DNA of 64,000 nt from Ligula intestinalis (taxonomy: Eukaryota; Platyhelminthes; Cestoda; Diphyllobothriidea; Diphyllobothriidae): positions 9,057,401 to 9,121,400 of the forward strand of contig JAYGXS010000008.1 in assembly GCA_036362985.1 (NCBI GenBank). The letters run 5' to 3'. The notes beneath the pieces are model-generated. The model was not told where the DNA came from and searched no databases. It saw only the letters and a program-made list of their open reading frames with translations. The number at the start of each line of letters is the position of its first letter. Positions within the stretch are counted from its first letter, which is position 1. The position numbers and the translations under genes were made by a program. Shown here piece by piece: positions 11,703 to 21,952 of this stretch.

Positions 11703-11942
11703 AGATTACCAAGGAAAGTGAAGACTGACCAAACGGTCTAGCTACTTGCATAGGTCATGCCGCTTCGAAGTAGCGCAAAGTTCGAATTTTCCGTGCCTGA
11801 AAAGTACTCGGAAAGTTGTTTTAAGTCTGGCCGCTATCTGGCAACTGTTTCCTGCTCGAAGACCAAGGCATTTTATTTTCTTGTCTGAAAAACCAGCTGC
11901 TGCATTGTACGCCCTTTGCATGGTACAGCACAACCATCAATT
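11703..11942. repeat. dispersed repeat G, copy 2
   Basis: Right-hand partner of 4,645-4,980: TTGCATAGGTC, TAGCGCAAAGTTCGA, ACTCGGAAAG, ACAACCATCAA. An LTR begins at its right edge. Confidence 0.4.
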
Positions 11943-12410
11943 TGTAGGATACGAAGTAGTCTGGTCGGATAATAGAAGATGAACGTATCCCAACGGTTAT
12001 AAACTAGTTAGTAACATAAGGCGTGGAAGGCCAAAATGTTATGGATAATTTATGTAAATGCAGAAGGAGGAGAATATGAGTAATAGCTAATTGACTTCCA
12101 GATGAGTGCAGTCCAGCCATGAGCGGACCGGAGTCTAGAGTCACATTCCGGCGGGTGTAGTCGCCGTGTTCGGATGTCTGCAACCAGCCATAAGGTTGCC
12201 AGTTCCGGGAGTGTCTGAGCGTAAGCAATCACCACCCTAAGGTCCTTTGTGAACTGGCCTTGGGAATTAATTTGCAAGTAAGGCCAGACACGTTCATGCC
12301 CTTGACCGGAGGTCTGGTGCGCACGCGCTGGTGGACACGAGAGCCAGACATACGGGACATGGCCCAAAGGCGTGCGAGCAAAGCATGGTTTAGAATGCGA
12401 GGTCGCTACA
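11943..12410 (-). repeat. solo LTR, subfamily B (minus)
   Basis: Plus-strand termini are TGTAGGATACG and GGTCGCTACA, so both ends match the family's TGTAG/CTACA inverted terminus. Internal blocks GAACGTATCCCAAC, AAGGCGTGGAAGGCC and GAGTGCAGTCCAGCCATGAG are shared with the B copies at 21,492, 51,442 and 52,528. The flanks are AATT and ACTT, a 4-bp duplication with one mismatch. No coding content; reading frames across it are chance. Confidence 0.75.
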
Positions 12411-12414
12411 ACTT

Positions 12415-12583
12415 GATGGTGTTCTAAATGAGAAGAAAAAGATGTGATCGCTAAGACAACACTTTTATTCGCCTGACTTTTCGACATCCGTCGTGGATTC
12501 TTCATCAGAAACATCCGCAGTAAGCAGTAGAGAAAACGAGAAATACATGTACAAGAAGCTGCAGTGTCCATAGGACACTGCAA
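12415..12583 (-). repeat. repeat H (PLE-3'-end-like, hammerhead-like), minus
   Basis: On the minus strand the order is CTGATGA, a short hairpin with ATCC/GGAT arms, GTCGAAAAGTCAGGC, AATAAAAG, then GCGATCACATCTTTTTCTTC. This parallels the plus-strand unit at 12,885-13,065 almost base for base around the core. The two units face away from each other. In this copy the GAAAC of the core is GAAAA. Confidence 0.6.
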
Positions 12584-12884
12584 TTACTGCACACATATGA
12601 CAAAGACAATCAAAGATAATTGCCCCTCTTGTTCGATGCTTGCTTAATTATCGGCATGCGGGCCGCGACCTGCTGACATTGTATTATACGTGGTGGAATT
12701 GGACGTGATGATTGATTGGTCATCTGGTTCTTCCGGTGTTGGTGTAAGACGACGCGGTTGCCTGTGCGTTCGCCAACTGGCGACTTGCTTTGGCCAAATT
12801 GAGCCTCAGAACCGAATATGGAGTTGGTAGATCGTTGCACTTGAACTGGGGGCCCGTGAACCATGTCTCAAGTAACTCTCACCT

Positions 12885-13065
12885 CACACGATTGTAGCCT
12901 CTTGCAACTTCCCGTGCATGTATTGCCAGTTCTGCCACAGTTTTCTGCTCATGTCTCTGATGAAGAATCCGCGACGAATGTCGAAACGTCAGGCGCATAA
13001 AAGTCGTCCCAGCGATCGCATCTTCTTCTTCTCGATTACTCTCTGGGGCTCGTATATTCGCCTGT
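12885..13065 (+). repeat. repeat H (PLE-3'-end-like, hammerhead-like), plus
   Basis: Best-preserved unit. CTGATGA at about 12,957 is followed by a weak hairpin, CGAAACGTC, then AGGCGCATAAAAG and CCAGCGATCGCATCTTCTTC. The TGTCT just before CTGATGA can pair with AGGCG just after the GTC, which is the geometry of a hammerhead stem I. Stem II is imperfect (an extra A after CTGATGA). Short hammerhead motifs are known from PLE terminal repeats; here the identification is by pattern only. Confidence 0.55.
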
Positions 13066-13680
13066 ATTGCGATTCTAAATATTATTAACAAAAAAAGATA
13101 AGGATATCATAACAGGCTTTTTGGAACTGACTGTGCCGTAAATTTTTTTCCGTAAAGGATTGAACTATTTGAAAGAAGCATGCAGAATAGTCACGGTTAA
13201 GTAGAGGAAATAAGCCTCGTTTTCATTGTATTGACCCAAAGCTTTTAGCATGCAATTATTATCTTTTCTGTTGATTTGTGTTAAACCGAGTGCCTTATTG
13301 GACCATCATCCTCTCCAAGCACGAAGACGTCTAAAAGAGGCAACTTGCCACACTAATTTAATTGATGACGAAGTGTGACCTTGAAATAGGACATGTTTAC
13401 TGGCCATTGCACTCCTCGTCTCTGGTTCTGGTCACTTTATAAGCCCAGAACCTCAAACTAATAAACTTTTAGTGCTGGCAATAGGAAACACCCTTCGTCT
13501 TGCAGAAAACTATATATTACCCAGTCATACCCTATTGCAGGTCTTTTGGGCACCTGAGATTGAAACCAGAAAATTTGTTGGTACTCTATTCCGCCTATAG
13601 TCATGGCGTCAGGTTTGTAACCAGCATGTTGCTAGTTCGAGTCTCGTGGCTTGCAAGTGCATTTACCGGACACACCATCA
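13066..13680. other. no recognised feature
   Basis: AT-rich to mixed sequence without element ends or credible coding regions. Confidence 0.4.
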
Positions 13681-14345
13681 GCCCAGTGTCTGTTATGTGT
13701 GAATTGGCTGATGAGTGAACTGGGAGTCAAACGGTGACATCTCCTTCTGCCCTGGTTATGCAAACCTTGGTGGTTTTGTCAAGAGGGCCAGTTCGTGCTG
13801 TGGAGCGCGCAGACAGGTCTGCCATCCTATCAGCCACTGCGCCCATCTCACTTTAGGCGACCGATCAGTTAGGCGGTGGCTTGATACTGGCAGTGGGGGA
13901 GAGCGTGAGGGTAACCCTCAACGCATTCCTTTCCTCTCTTTAAACAATTTGGTGCGCTAAAAGCTGCAGTTTGGAGGGTTGACAACTGACGGAATGACTC
14001 GAACCGCACAGTCCGTCCAGTGTGTGTTTTGTCGTGCGGAGTGGCTGGCTGGCGGACTGAGTGTTCGACTGCACTGTCTTCATCTCAAAGTCGCTCTTAT
14101 GGCACTCCTATGTAAGCGGGATGTTGTTGTGACGCGCATTGGAGTGGGGGCCACGCCAGCCACCTGCGCCCTTCCCCATCTCCGGTCTTTTCGACTTTTG
14201 TTTTGACATCGGGTACAGGTGCGGAAGTGGGGTGGATTCTGCACGAGTTTACTTTCACTATAAGTCAGCGTGATTCAGTGCGTTCTGCCTTCATATTGCT
14301 GAAGCTCGTGGTGGTATAGGCAAAATCGACAGTCAAACTGCCACG
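13681..14345 (+). repeat. 5'-truncated LINE copy: 3' untranslated region only
   Basis: Collinear with the 3' end of the LINE at 26,158-31,639. Shared landmarks are GTGGGGGAGAG.GTGAGG, GGTGCGCTAAAAGC, CAACTGACGG, CCCC(A/T)TC(T/C)CCGGTCTT and ATTCTG..C.AGT. It ends near AACTGCC, where the full LINE ends AACTGTC. No coding sequence remains, as expected for a LINE copy that lost its 5' end during insertion. Confidence 0.65.
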
Positions 14346-14504
14346 TGGTTTGCAGTGGCAGTCGGGTATGGCTGACTGATAATGGCTTATAATAGAGAAA
14401 CAGCCCCCTTAGTCTCCCTGCTTTTTCGGTCTTTAACCTAATTCCGCATATGCATATGTAGTGGCCTTTTTGCAGCCACTTGGAACCCAAGACTATCTGC
14501 TGAC

Positions 14505-14843
14505 CCATGACTCATATAGCCTGCCTGTGTGCCCACCGCCTCCTGGGGTTAGCTAACTGTCATTGGCCCACGCTAGTCTAGACGTCATCCGCCTCATTGG
14601 CCGCCGGAAAAAAGCATGCGCCCGCGACGCCCGATGTCCTCATCACTCCGGAGCTGACCCGAATAGGGAACGGACGCACTACTCCGCGAGTCAACACTCT
14701 TTCCATCTATTCTCCGTTCCATTGTGTACACAATAAAGTCTTCCTTCTACTCTGGCTTTCCCAAAACTTCTCCTATTTCCTAAGGAATCAGGTCCTGAAT
14801 GATTGTAGCTGTTAGTGTTAACCGTCTTAACTTTAACTCCTAT
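14505..14843 (+). repeat. LTR, sense strand, 3' part
   Basis: Carries CTATTCTCCGTTCCATTGTGTACACAATAAA, TCTTCCTTCTACTCTGGC, CCTAAGGAATCAGGTCCTGAA, GATTGTAGCTGTTAG and a terminal TTTAACTCCTAT. These match subfamily A (6,742 and 39,990). The 5' half is diverged, so the start is approximate. Confidence 0.55.
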
Positions 14844-14849
14844 GCATAC

Positions 14850-15505
14850 ACTGACACTTATGCATGTGCAAACAATGCGAGGTCAGAACACAGTTTTGAA
14901 CGTCCTCAAAATTCGGCCTCGTTTGTAATTTGGCTCTGTTCCAATTTGCTCCAGTAAATTGCTCTGAACAAAACCAACTTTCCAAAGCAAAACAGTTAAG
15001 TTGCTACCAGCAGCAGTATGTGCTCGTTCAACAGTGGATATGCAACGTGAAAACACGCAAACGAAATCCGCACGAAATGTCAGTCCGACAACTTGTCCAG
15101 AATGCGGGGTGGTGGCGAGGCGCTATGGAAAAAAAAAAACAGCATGAATCAGTCAAGCGTGATAAGCGATTACAGTCCGGCGCGCGGACGTGGAGACAGG
15201 TCAGGGGTGGGGGGAGGAAATGGCAGCCACACGAAATGTTTATCGAAAGTAGATGACGTCAGTAGACTCTGGACCATCCCGATTTGCATGCGCAACTCAT
15301 CGTTAAGAGCAAATGCATGGGTGGGTTTTTTGTTGGTTGCAGATTGGTAGAGGCGAGGCAATAACGTTGCCTAATGTGAGTTGCCAGTTTGTCTTCTTAT
15401 TTTATGTGCGTCATAGCCGGCTCACTTTGCAAGCTACAGAGGTATAGTGCATTTGAAAAGTGCGCCAGCATGCCCTCAACCTGCTGTACCCGTGCGGCTA
15501 TCGCT
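14850..15505. other. no recognised feature
   Basis: Mixed composition with a purine-rich stretch at about 15,116-15,230. Overlapping open frames are short and lack motifs. Confidence 0.4.
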
Positions 15506-15514
15506 GGAAATTAG

Positions 15515-15845
15515 GTAAATTTAACCCTAGCACTGCGATCTTCAGGTCTGATTCCTTTGGAAGAGAGAATTAATGAGAGGCCAGAGTGGAAAGAACAGTT
15601 AAGTCTATACAAGAGGAATGGAGAATAGCCAGGATGAATTTGACGGTCAGACGAGCGAGCAACCGCCGGCCACAGCACCGGGTCTGAAGTGAAGTAACCG
15701 CGGGAATCGCCACGGCATCTGGATCGGCCTTTGCGTGAGCTGACTTTGGAAGGTGATTGGTCAGAATGATTGGTCAGATGGACGGACGCAGGCGGCCAGT
15801 GCATGTGTACTCGTTGGTGGCAGTGAGTCTTGGCACATACTGGCT
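15515..15845 (-). repeat. LTR, minus sense, partial
   Basis: Starts with the reverse of the LTR 3' signature (TTTAACCCTAGCACTGCGATCTTCAGG) and continues with GGCCAGAGTGGAAAGAACAG, GACGGTCAGACGAGCGAGCA, AACCGCCGGCCACAGC and TGCATGTGTACTCGTTGG. The last block matches the 5' part of the LTRs at 18,134 and 50,542 in reverse. Ends are ragged. Confidence 0.55.
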
Positions 15846-15902
15846 TGCGCATTGTGAGTCACACCTTTCTATTTTAGTTGACCTAATTGTGAAAAAACTC
15901 GC

Positions 15903-15983
15903 GGCATTCGGCGGGATACGAACCCGCATAGAAGAGTGGCCTTTAAGCCAAGCAAAAACTCTACCCACTTCAGCTACGAATGT
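15903..15983 (-). tRNA. tRNA-like gene or tRNA pseudogene (isotype unclear)
   Basis: On the minus strand an acceptor strand ACATTCG pairs with CGAATGC (6 of 7). It is followed by a D-arm-like TAGCTGAAGTGGGTAGAG (A box) and a perfect T arm, GCGGG-TTCGTAT-CCCGC (B box). A run of six T lies just downstream (15,892-15,897), a normal RNA polymerase III stop. The middle does not fold into one clear anticodon arm. The best options give UGG or UAA, with a variable region longer than a standard class I tRNA. It may be a decayed tRNA or the head of a tRNA-derived SINE. Confidence 0.4.
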
Positions 15984-16147
15984 CGCGCTTCACACCATGA
16001 GTTTCATCACATTTGGATCGATATTGCCCGCCCAACATTGCCGCTCACATGGAATCCAGCAATGCGGGAGCAAGTAGACTGCCCAAGCAGGATTTCCTAA
16101 GCAATCATCTAGAATCCACCAGAATGACTACTAGACTGACTTAATTA

Positions 16148-16228
16148 TTAAGTTGGTTTGGCAGATTTAGTTAATTTAGTTGACCCAATTGTGAAAAAAA
16201 CTCGCGGCATTCTGCCAAACCAACTTAA
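16148..16228. repeat. 17-bp perfect inverted repeat around a copy of the tRNA-like trailer
   Basis: TTAAGTTGGTTTGGCAG at 16,148-16,164 is the exact reverse complement of 16,212-16,228. The loop holds a near-identical second copy of 15,873-15,909, which is the sequence just downstream of the tRNA-like unit, including the T run (A run on the plus strand). The first copy continues into the tRNA-like body; the second stops at GGCATT. Confidence 0.75.
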
Positions 16229-16456
16229 CACCTTAATATCTCACACAGGCTTGGTCGGCCATTTGCAAATCCAGCGGATCAATATCGTGACCCCTCCCTC
16301 CCGTCCCATCTGCTCATAATGTTCCAGAAAATCCGATCGGCGCATGATTCTATTGGGCCATATGCGCATCCATCCAAATTTTCAACAAAAATACCCGACC
16401 CAGACAACATCGCCAGATTTCACCCTACCTGTAGACGACAGTGACCACCATGTGCC

Positions 16457-16923
16457 TATCGAGTGGTGTTAAAGCTAAGAAGGTTTAACCCTAACGACTG
16501 CGATCTTCCAGATCCGAACGCTGGGAAGACCAGATTGGCAGGAACAGTATGTTCTGTACAGAAGAGTGAGGAGGAAGTTGTCACTCGGTCTGGCATGGCA
16601 TTCGATCGTGAGGACCGTGTGAGATCGTGGGATCGTCACCGCGGCCAAAGACGCTGCCTGCGTCCGCTCCCGGTCGGGCGGATTTCGGTGTGTGGTCAGC
16701 GCGGGGATTGTCAAAATGGCCCAGAGCGGGCTCTGTGTGATGATGACGATGATTGGCCGCCCCAATCTGGAGTGCGTGTGTGCGCCTCAGTCGCGCGAGG
16801 GCAAAGGTTGCGAGTCGCACGCGGACACGGGCCATTGCACTGGACTGAGTGCGACTGGACGACCAAGAGTGCCACTACGAGACCTCGTCAGTGGCGTCTT
16901 GCGTTAGGATGAGGTGGGCTATA
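16457..16923 (-). repeat. solo LTR (minus)
   Basis: Plus-strand left end TATCGAGTGGTGTTAAAGCT matches the ends at 25,888 and 47,411. The body has AAGGTTTAACCCTAACGACT, GCGATCTTCCAG and ATGTTCTGTACAGAAG. The right end GGGCTATA corresponds to the family's CTACA terminus. The flanks GTGC and GTAC may be a decayed 4-bp duplication if the left end is shifted by one or two bases. G/C-rich open frames inside are incidental. Confidence 0.65.
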
Positions 16924-16929
16924 GTACCA

Positions 16930-17565
16930 CTAGTTGCCTCCCAAGAGGGTGGGTGCAAGGACGGTGACTTGTACAGCATCTAACGTGCTATCTCCTCCCT
17001 TGGCCCGGTTTCAAGAGGACCAGAGACGGGGTGGCTGGGTGAACCTCCACGTAGGCGTGTCATCATAACTCCTCCCCCATGTGCCGCACTTTTTGTGGGT
17101 GTGTATCCTCGAGGATACTTGCCTTGCTCTAACCTACCCCTGCCCAATGGTGGTTTAGCGCATTTACCGTGTGGTCCGTCTAGTGGTTAAACCTACACAT
17201 GACGGTTCAACCGTCGGTTTCGATTATTTGTAAGCAAGCTGAAGGCAAGCGCTGTAACTTACACGTGAAGTAGTTTTTAGTGGTAGTAGACTTGCGTTGC
17301 AGCTACCGTGCCCTCTCTTCCCGTACGCGCCCAAGCCCGGTGTCAAGAAAAAGATCGGCGGCGGACGCAGGTAGTCGTAGTTGCCGAACCTGGCTCAGAT
17401 GAGAGTGCCTGAGCCCGCACGCTACCCTCCCTCCAAGTTTGACATTTTTTATGGCTGCGCAACCCGAGTGACATCTGCCCTGTCCCTGATCTCGCTCGTG
17501 TTGGTCCGGCTTCACCGATTGGCCGCAACCGGGCGGATGCACTGCGGTTGACACTTGACTGGTGA
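16930..17565. other. no recognised feature
   Basis: Mixed sequence with several open frames on both strands but no domain motifs or element ends. Confidence 0.4.
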
Positions 17566-17568
17566 TGC

Positions 17569-17992
17569 TGTAGTGGCTCCACCTCCGACCACATGCCAGG
17601 CAGGAGGTCACGTGATCGCATTTCTCGACTTACTTCTAGGACAGCCAGCCACAGGTGCCGCGAACGCTTGCCTCTCGCTGCGGCCACTAACACGCGCGCG
17701 CACTCGTAGGCTGACCCAGTCCGTCTGCCCAAACACTTTCAAGGTCGACTCAGAAAGGACCTCGCTGCCATGACTGCCTACGCTTTCACTACCTTCGACC
17801 AAATTGCCCCCTTGCGACTGGACGCGCTGTCTGACAGTCAACTTTCTCCCGACTACTCTCCACTTTTTCTGTACAGAATAAACTATTCATTCCATTCTGG
17901 CCTCCCACTTTTTGTCCTCCTCCTCCTCCCACAAGGAACCGGGCCTCAAGATCACTGAGGCAAGGATTTTACATTAATAACCCCCTGCAATA
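17569..17992 (+). repeat. solo LTR, sense strand
   Basis: Starts TGTAGTGGCTCC and carries GGAGGTCACGTGATCGCA, CTGTCTGACAGTCAAC, TTCTGTACAGAATAAACTATTC (polyadenylation signal) and GGAACCGGGCCTCAAGATCAC. It ends CCCCTGCAATA, matching the copy ending at 18,535. Flanks ATGC and AGGC agree at three of four bases, so the duplication is only tentative. No primer binding site follows. Confidence 0.65.
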
Positions 17993-18133
17993 AGGCTGCT
18001 AACTGTAGCTGCTTACGGTGTTGCGGGTAAACTGTCTGCTTCAGTGAAGGCTTGTCCATTTGACTGTTTTCCCTGTCTTCTCATTTAGAAGCCTTCAATT
18101 TGTCGAACATCGTACCTCGACAGGGTGGGGGGC

Positions 18134-18535
18134 TGTGCCGACTCATTCCGCGCATACGACCTTGCGCAAAGGCTCACCGCTGCCAACGAGTGCCCATGCA
18201 CCGGCCGCGTACGTCCGTGTCAGGGTCGAGCAACCACCATGAGTCCTAGCATTAACCCCCGTGGGAACTCGAGCCAAATAGAGTGCACTGTTTCCTGGTT
18301 AGCTTCAGGAACAAAGCATGCACTAGGCTTCCACCAATCTCCCTACGATCTCGTCACTTCAGTCCGGCGGTTATTCGCTCCTCTGACAGTCAATTTCCTA
18401 CTGTCTATTTTCCACCTCTTCTGTACAGAATAATATCTTCCTACCCCTCTTGTCTCCCATGTATTTTCTTCTCCTGACGAACCGGGCCTGAAGATCGCAG
18501 TCGTTAGGATTTAACTTACTTTACCTCCTGCGATA
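18134..18535 (+). repeat. solo LTR, sense strand
   Basis: TGTGCCGACTCATTCCGCGC start, GGCTCACCGCTGCCAACGAG, CTCTGACAGTCAATTTCC, TTCTGTACAGAATAA signal, GAACCGGGCCTGAAGATCGC and a CTCCTGCGATA end. It aligns along its length with 50,542-50,956. Flanks GGGC and GGGT differ at one base. Solo: nothing resembling a primer binding site follows. Confidence 0.7.
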
Positions 18536-18539
18536 GGGT

Positions 18540-19868
18540 CGCTGACGCCACTCTGCCTGAAGGACTGGACATAGCTCGCGTGTGGCGGCCCACCCAAACA
18601 TGAACGGGGCGAGCGTCTCACAGACAGGCCTGATGGATCATGTCAAAAGTACACGATGGTGACGATAGTTTTGTCAAGATGGCACTCTTCGTGCAGCGTC
18701 AAGTGCTGAACACTTGGGGGTAAAAATGGATGTTTTTAGTCAGGCGGGATGCACGCTATTCCAGATCTCCCGCCCTCTAAAACCTCCTCCAGCCCGTGCG
18801 TCCATGTGATTCAGAGCGAGTTTAGGAAAATTTACCAAACTTATCTGACTCTGGATGATGTATCTATATATCTGTTCTTGCCGAATTCGCGGTTTTCTTT
18901 CAATAAATCCCACCAGAATCACTGCCACCGCTTCTTCTGTTCATTCAGGAATGGATTATTCAGTTTGTTTCTCGCTGCAAAAATGTCCAGGAGACTGTGC
19001 GGTAATTTTTGGCAAACTGGGTCTTCTCTCTCTTCAATATTTATGCCATAAGATACTGATTTTAGGACACGCACGTGCCTAAAGTGCAGAAGATAGCCAC
19101 AGATACAGTAGGCTTTTCCTTCTCGTCAAATAGCTCTTTTTAAATCGATTTTACTTCAAATCGTATTTGAGCAATGTGAACGCTGATTAGTTACCAAAGT
19201 GTAAGCGAAGTAGTCTGCAGTATTTTGGGTCGAACCTTTCGAACGACAAAGGCGGCCGAGTCCGTAGCGCACAGAGAGAGGGGTACGCTGATGTGTATGC
19301 GTCAGTTTGCTGTTCCGACCCTCCGTCCCCCTAATGAGGCAGTACAGCTGGCTGTCTGCATTCAGCCGAGGCACACCTGGAGGGCTATCCCGGGGCAGGC
19401 GCTGTGTGTCGGCCCTGGCGATGCTTTTTTTGCACCGCAAGGTTGTCGATTATTCCAGTGGATCTAGTAGGCATCTATGCCTTTTTTACGTTGAATTTCA
19501 GCATGGCCTACGCCTCGGGGAACCACAACCTCGATCGCACCAAATTTAAACTCGTAATCAGGTACGGTCTACTTTTTTTTGACAACCCGTGAATTTTCAT
19601 TGGACCCCCATCCCACCCCTCCACTGGTACCTAGGCTTACGCATCCTCGACTGCAGGCCGTGGCTGGTTTCTCTAAATTAGTAGGTTCTTTGTAGCTGGT
19701 AGCTGACGAAGGATGACCGTTCCTCTTTGGGTATCTGGTACTTCATGCCAGCCCAGCGACGACCTTCAACGCGCATTTTGGATGTTCCACCATCCTATAT
19801 TAGTTTTATTAATGTCTCTTTTCTGACTCTATGCTATAATCGGCTGATCTTCTTAACCTATCGTTTGT
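18540..19868. other. no recognised feature
   Basis: I see no element ends or domain-bearing frames. Several overlapping frames of 60-100 codons on both strands look incidental. Confidence 0.4.
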
Positions 19869-19870
19869 GT

Positions 19871-20153
19871 CAGCTAGTTCAAACGCAACTCAATGGTTAG
19901 GGCGTTTGACTCCGATCAAAAACATCGCAAGTTCGAAGTTCGGGTGGGACACCACTTGGGTCTGGGCATGACTGGCTGACTGAAGACTGCTAATAAGCCA
20001 GAAATGGTCATTCCAGTCTCTTTCCTCGTCTTTGCCGACAATACTATCTACCTATACTACCAGTTGTTACGGCTGTCAGGGCTTCTGTCGAGGGCCAAGG
20101 CAAAGCGGGACAGATGAGTCCCGTTAGCGGTCAGGTGAACGTTCGTCAATAAA
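19871..20153 (+). repeat. tRNA-derived SINE S, near full length
   Basis: The tRNA-like head has an A-box-like CAATGGTTAGGGCGTTTGAC and a B-box-like CGCAAGTTCGAAGTTCGG. A conserved body follows: CACCACTTGGGTCTGGG, ATGACTGGCTGA, TAATAAGCCAGAAATGG, TTTGCCGACAATACTATC. The tail is GACAGATGAGTCCCGTTAGC then CGTCAATAAATATC. Length is about 280 bp. Related copies: 20,801, 46,678, 62,757, 62,873 and 11,401 (minus). Such elements are transcribed by RNA polymerase III and moved by a partner LINE; the partner cannot be told from the sequence. Confidence 0.75.
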
Positions 20154-20215
20154 TATCAATATTGAGAAGAAGAAGCCTCGATCGCTGGGGTCTAGTCAGC
20201 GATCGAGTTTTCTTT
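20154..20215 (-). repeat. 3' end of a repeat H unit with an 11-bp palindrome
   Basis: On the minus strand CCAGCGATCGAGGCTTCTTC matches the tail of the repeat H unit at 13,000-13,035. CTCGATCGCTG and CAGCGATCGAG form a perfect 11-bp inverted repeat around 9 bases on the plus strand (about 20,176-20,206). The SINE tail abuts it. Confidence 0.45.
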
Positions 20216-20334
20216 TTCTCAATTGCTTCCTGGGACACAGATGTTCGCTTGTATTGGCAAAGTATCAATATTGTCCCCGTCGAAGTACGCCCTGTGAAAA
20301 TCCCCAAAGAAGAACACAATTGGAAGGGCGTAAC

Positions 20335-20665
20335 TTTTGGATCCACCGAGAAGAGGAGGGTTTATTGTGTACAAAACCCGGAGGAGCTGCCTCGGGCGGC
20401 TGTTGCCGCTGGTTGATCTCCAGCGCGCTCTTTATCCCACCTCGGAGACAAGTCCCGACATTGGGAGCGGACTGGCGTCCACTGTTCGATGTGGCTGTAA
20501 CTCTCCCTGTGTCAGGGCGGCAGTGACTTATAAGAGAGTGTCTATTGCGCGTTCGCCTGTAGCCTGACTGACGCATTGGGACAACTGCGTCTATTGGCGC
20601 GCACGAGCATGCGCGTGCATCTGTTTCCGCTCCAGAGGTTAAGGTCATCTTGCGTGGGCAGTCAC
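20335..20665 (-). repeat. LTR-like fragment, minus sense
   Basis: Contains the reverse of the LTR signal region (AGGGTTTATTGTGTACAAAA) and a GCGTTCGCCTGTAGCC-like part, but it is strongly diverged and boundaries are not visible. Assigned by the polyadenylation block only. Confidence 0.35.
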
Positions 20666-20800
20666 GCCTGTATGCCGTCAGAGCTAACCAACAAAGATGT
20701 TTGGCTAGGCCCGACGCCTTACGAAAGCCTCCAAGTGTTGCTAGCACTTGGTCCGGCTGATATCTTAACAAATATGTCCTGACCTAAACCGGCTAGACAA

Positions 20801-20970
20801 CAAGCTAGTGGCTCAATGGTTAGGGCGTTTGACTCTGATCAAAGAGGTCGCGAGTTCGAGGCTCGAGTGGGCACCACTTGGGTTCAGGTATGACTGGCTG
20901 ATGATAGCTAATCAGCCAGAAATGGCCACATTCTAGTCTCTCCTGTCTTTGCTGGCAATACTATCAGTTC
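20801..20970 (+). repeat. tRNA-derived SINE S, 5' portion
   Basis: Well-preserved head: TAGTGGCTCAATGGTTAGGG (A box) and GTCGCGAGTTCGAGGCTCG (B box). Then CACCACTTGGGTTCAGG, ATGACTGGCTGATGA, CAGCCAGAAATGGCC and TTTGCTGGCAATACTATC. It lacks the 3' tail seen at 20,080-20,153. Confidence 0.75.
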
Positions 20971-21439
20971 AAGCAAATCCGAGATGTGCTTCCTTGATAG
21001 CCAGAAGGTATACGCCGTAATCTCCTTTTCTGTTGCAGCGAGTGGTTCCTGCCAAAATGTTTGTGTCAGCAAAGGCAACGAAGAAAAAAACTATTTCCAA
21101 TGAACGTTAACATGTTCTCAGGTATGCAGTTTGTTTGCCCGTTGTCGGCAAACCGCTGTGCCTACCAACTGTGGAGTTAGAGTTGACGAGGGTGTCCAAG
21201 ATGGGGAGCTGTTCATTTGTAGTTACCTGCTCTCTCACGGTTGTCAGTCTGGTCGCTTTAGCGTCGCCCCCCCCCCCCGGCCCGCCTAACACGCGTGACA
21301 AGCATTACGTACGCAGGTGACTCAACCCCCCGGCATGACGCCGATTGACTGCATAGTCGGACAGAGTCTCCGACGGAAGCATTTCGGCTGATGAGAACGC
21401 TAGGTGCAACGCTAACTGCGGTGCTGCTGCACATTCACT

Positions 21440-21491
21440 CTCGGATAGATTCAAGTATTGTGTGCGTATGCAATGCCAGGCTTCAGCAAAC
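21440..21491 (+). repeat. LINE 3' untranslated copy, left piece
   Basis: GTATGCAATGCCAGGCTTCAGC corresponds to about 30,910-30,935 of the full LINE. The copy is interrupted here by the LTR at 21,492-21,948 and resumes at 21,953. Confidence 0.55.
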
Positions 21492-21948
21492 TGTGGGATA
21501 TGGTGTGGTCCAGCCGGATAATAGATATAAGAACGTATCCCAACATGTTTAAGCTAGTAGAATAGACTAAGGCGTGGAAGGCCATAGTGTCAGGGAGAGT
21601 TTACTAAGGTAGGTACAAGCGTAGTATGTAAGCAAAAGGAGAAGTGACTTCCAAACGAGTGCAGGCCAGCCATGAATGAGCCGGAGTCCAGAGAGTCTGC
21701 AACCGAACAGTGAGTCGTCGGCTCTGGAAGTGACTGAGCGAAAACATCTCACCCGCATCTCGAGCACTGGTCTCACCTTGAGAATTGATTGGCTAGTGAG
21801 GCTAGACCGCCTTGAGAAAGCGAGACAGGAGTAACCTTGAACGGAGGCCTTGACTATGGTGTCTTGCGGATGCGTGGTGGTCACGCCAGACATGACCTAG
21901 TCCGCGCGGCGTCCGAGGAAAGCATGACTAAGAAAGGGGGTCGCTACA
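21492..21948 (-). repeat. solo LTR, subfamily B (minus), perfect target duplication
   Basis: Plus-strand ends TGTGGGATATGG and GGTCGCTACA. The 4-bp sequence AAAC is present at 21,488-21,491 and again at 21,949-21,952. It is 457 bp, exactly the length of the copy at 51,442-51,898, and the two are close throughout (GAACGTATCCC, TCAGGGAGAGTTTACTAAGG, AGTGACTTCCA, GAACGGAGGCCTTGACTATG). It inserted into a LINE 3' untranslated copy, whose halves continue on each side. No internal retrotransposon region remains. Confidence 0.85.
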
Positions 21949-21952
21949 AAAC

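Noticed and set aside
20112..20153. CAGATGAGTCCCGTTAGCGG in the SINE tail resembles the schistosome hammerhead core
   Set aside because: The core needs CTGATGA and GAAA. Here the first is CAGATGA and there is no GAAA at the right distance. The other copies (11,600; 62,840) drift further.
20154..20215. CTCGATCGCTG palindrome as a transcription-factor site or terminator
   Set aside because: It is the tail of repeat H joined to unrelated sequence; no gene is nearby to regulate.
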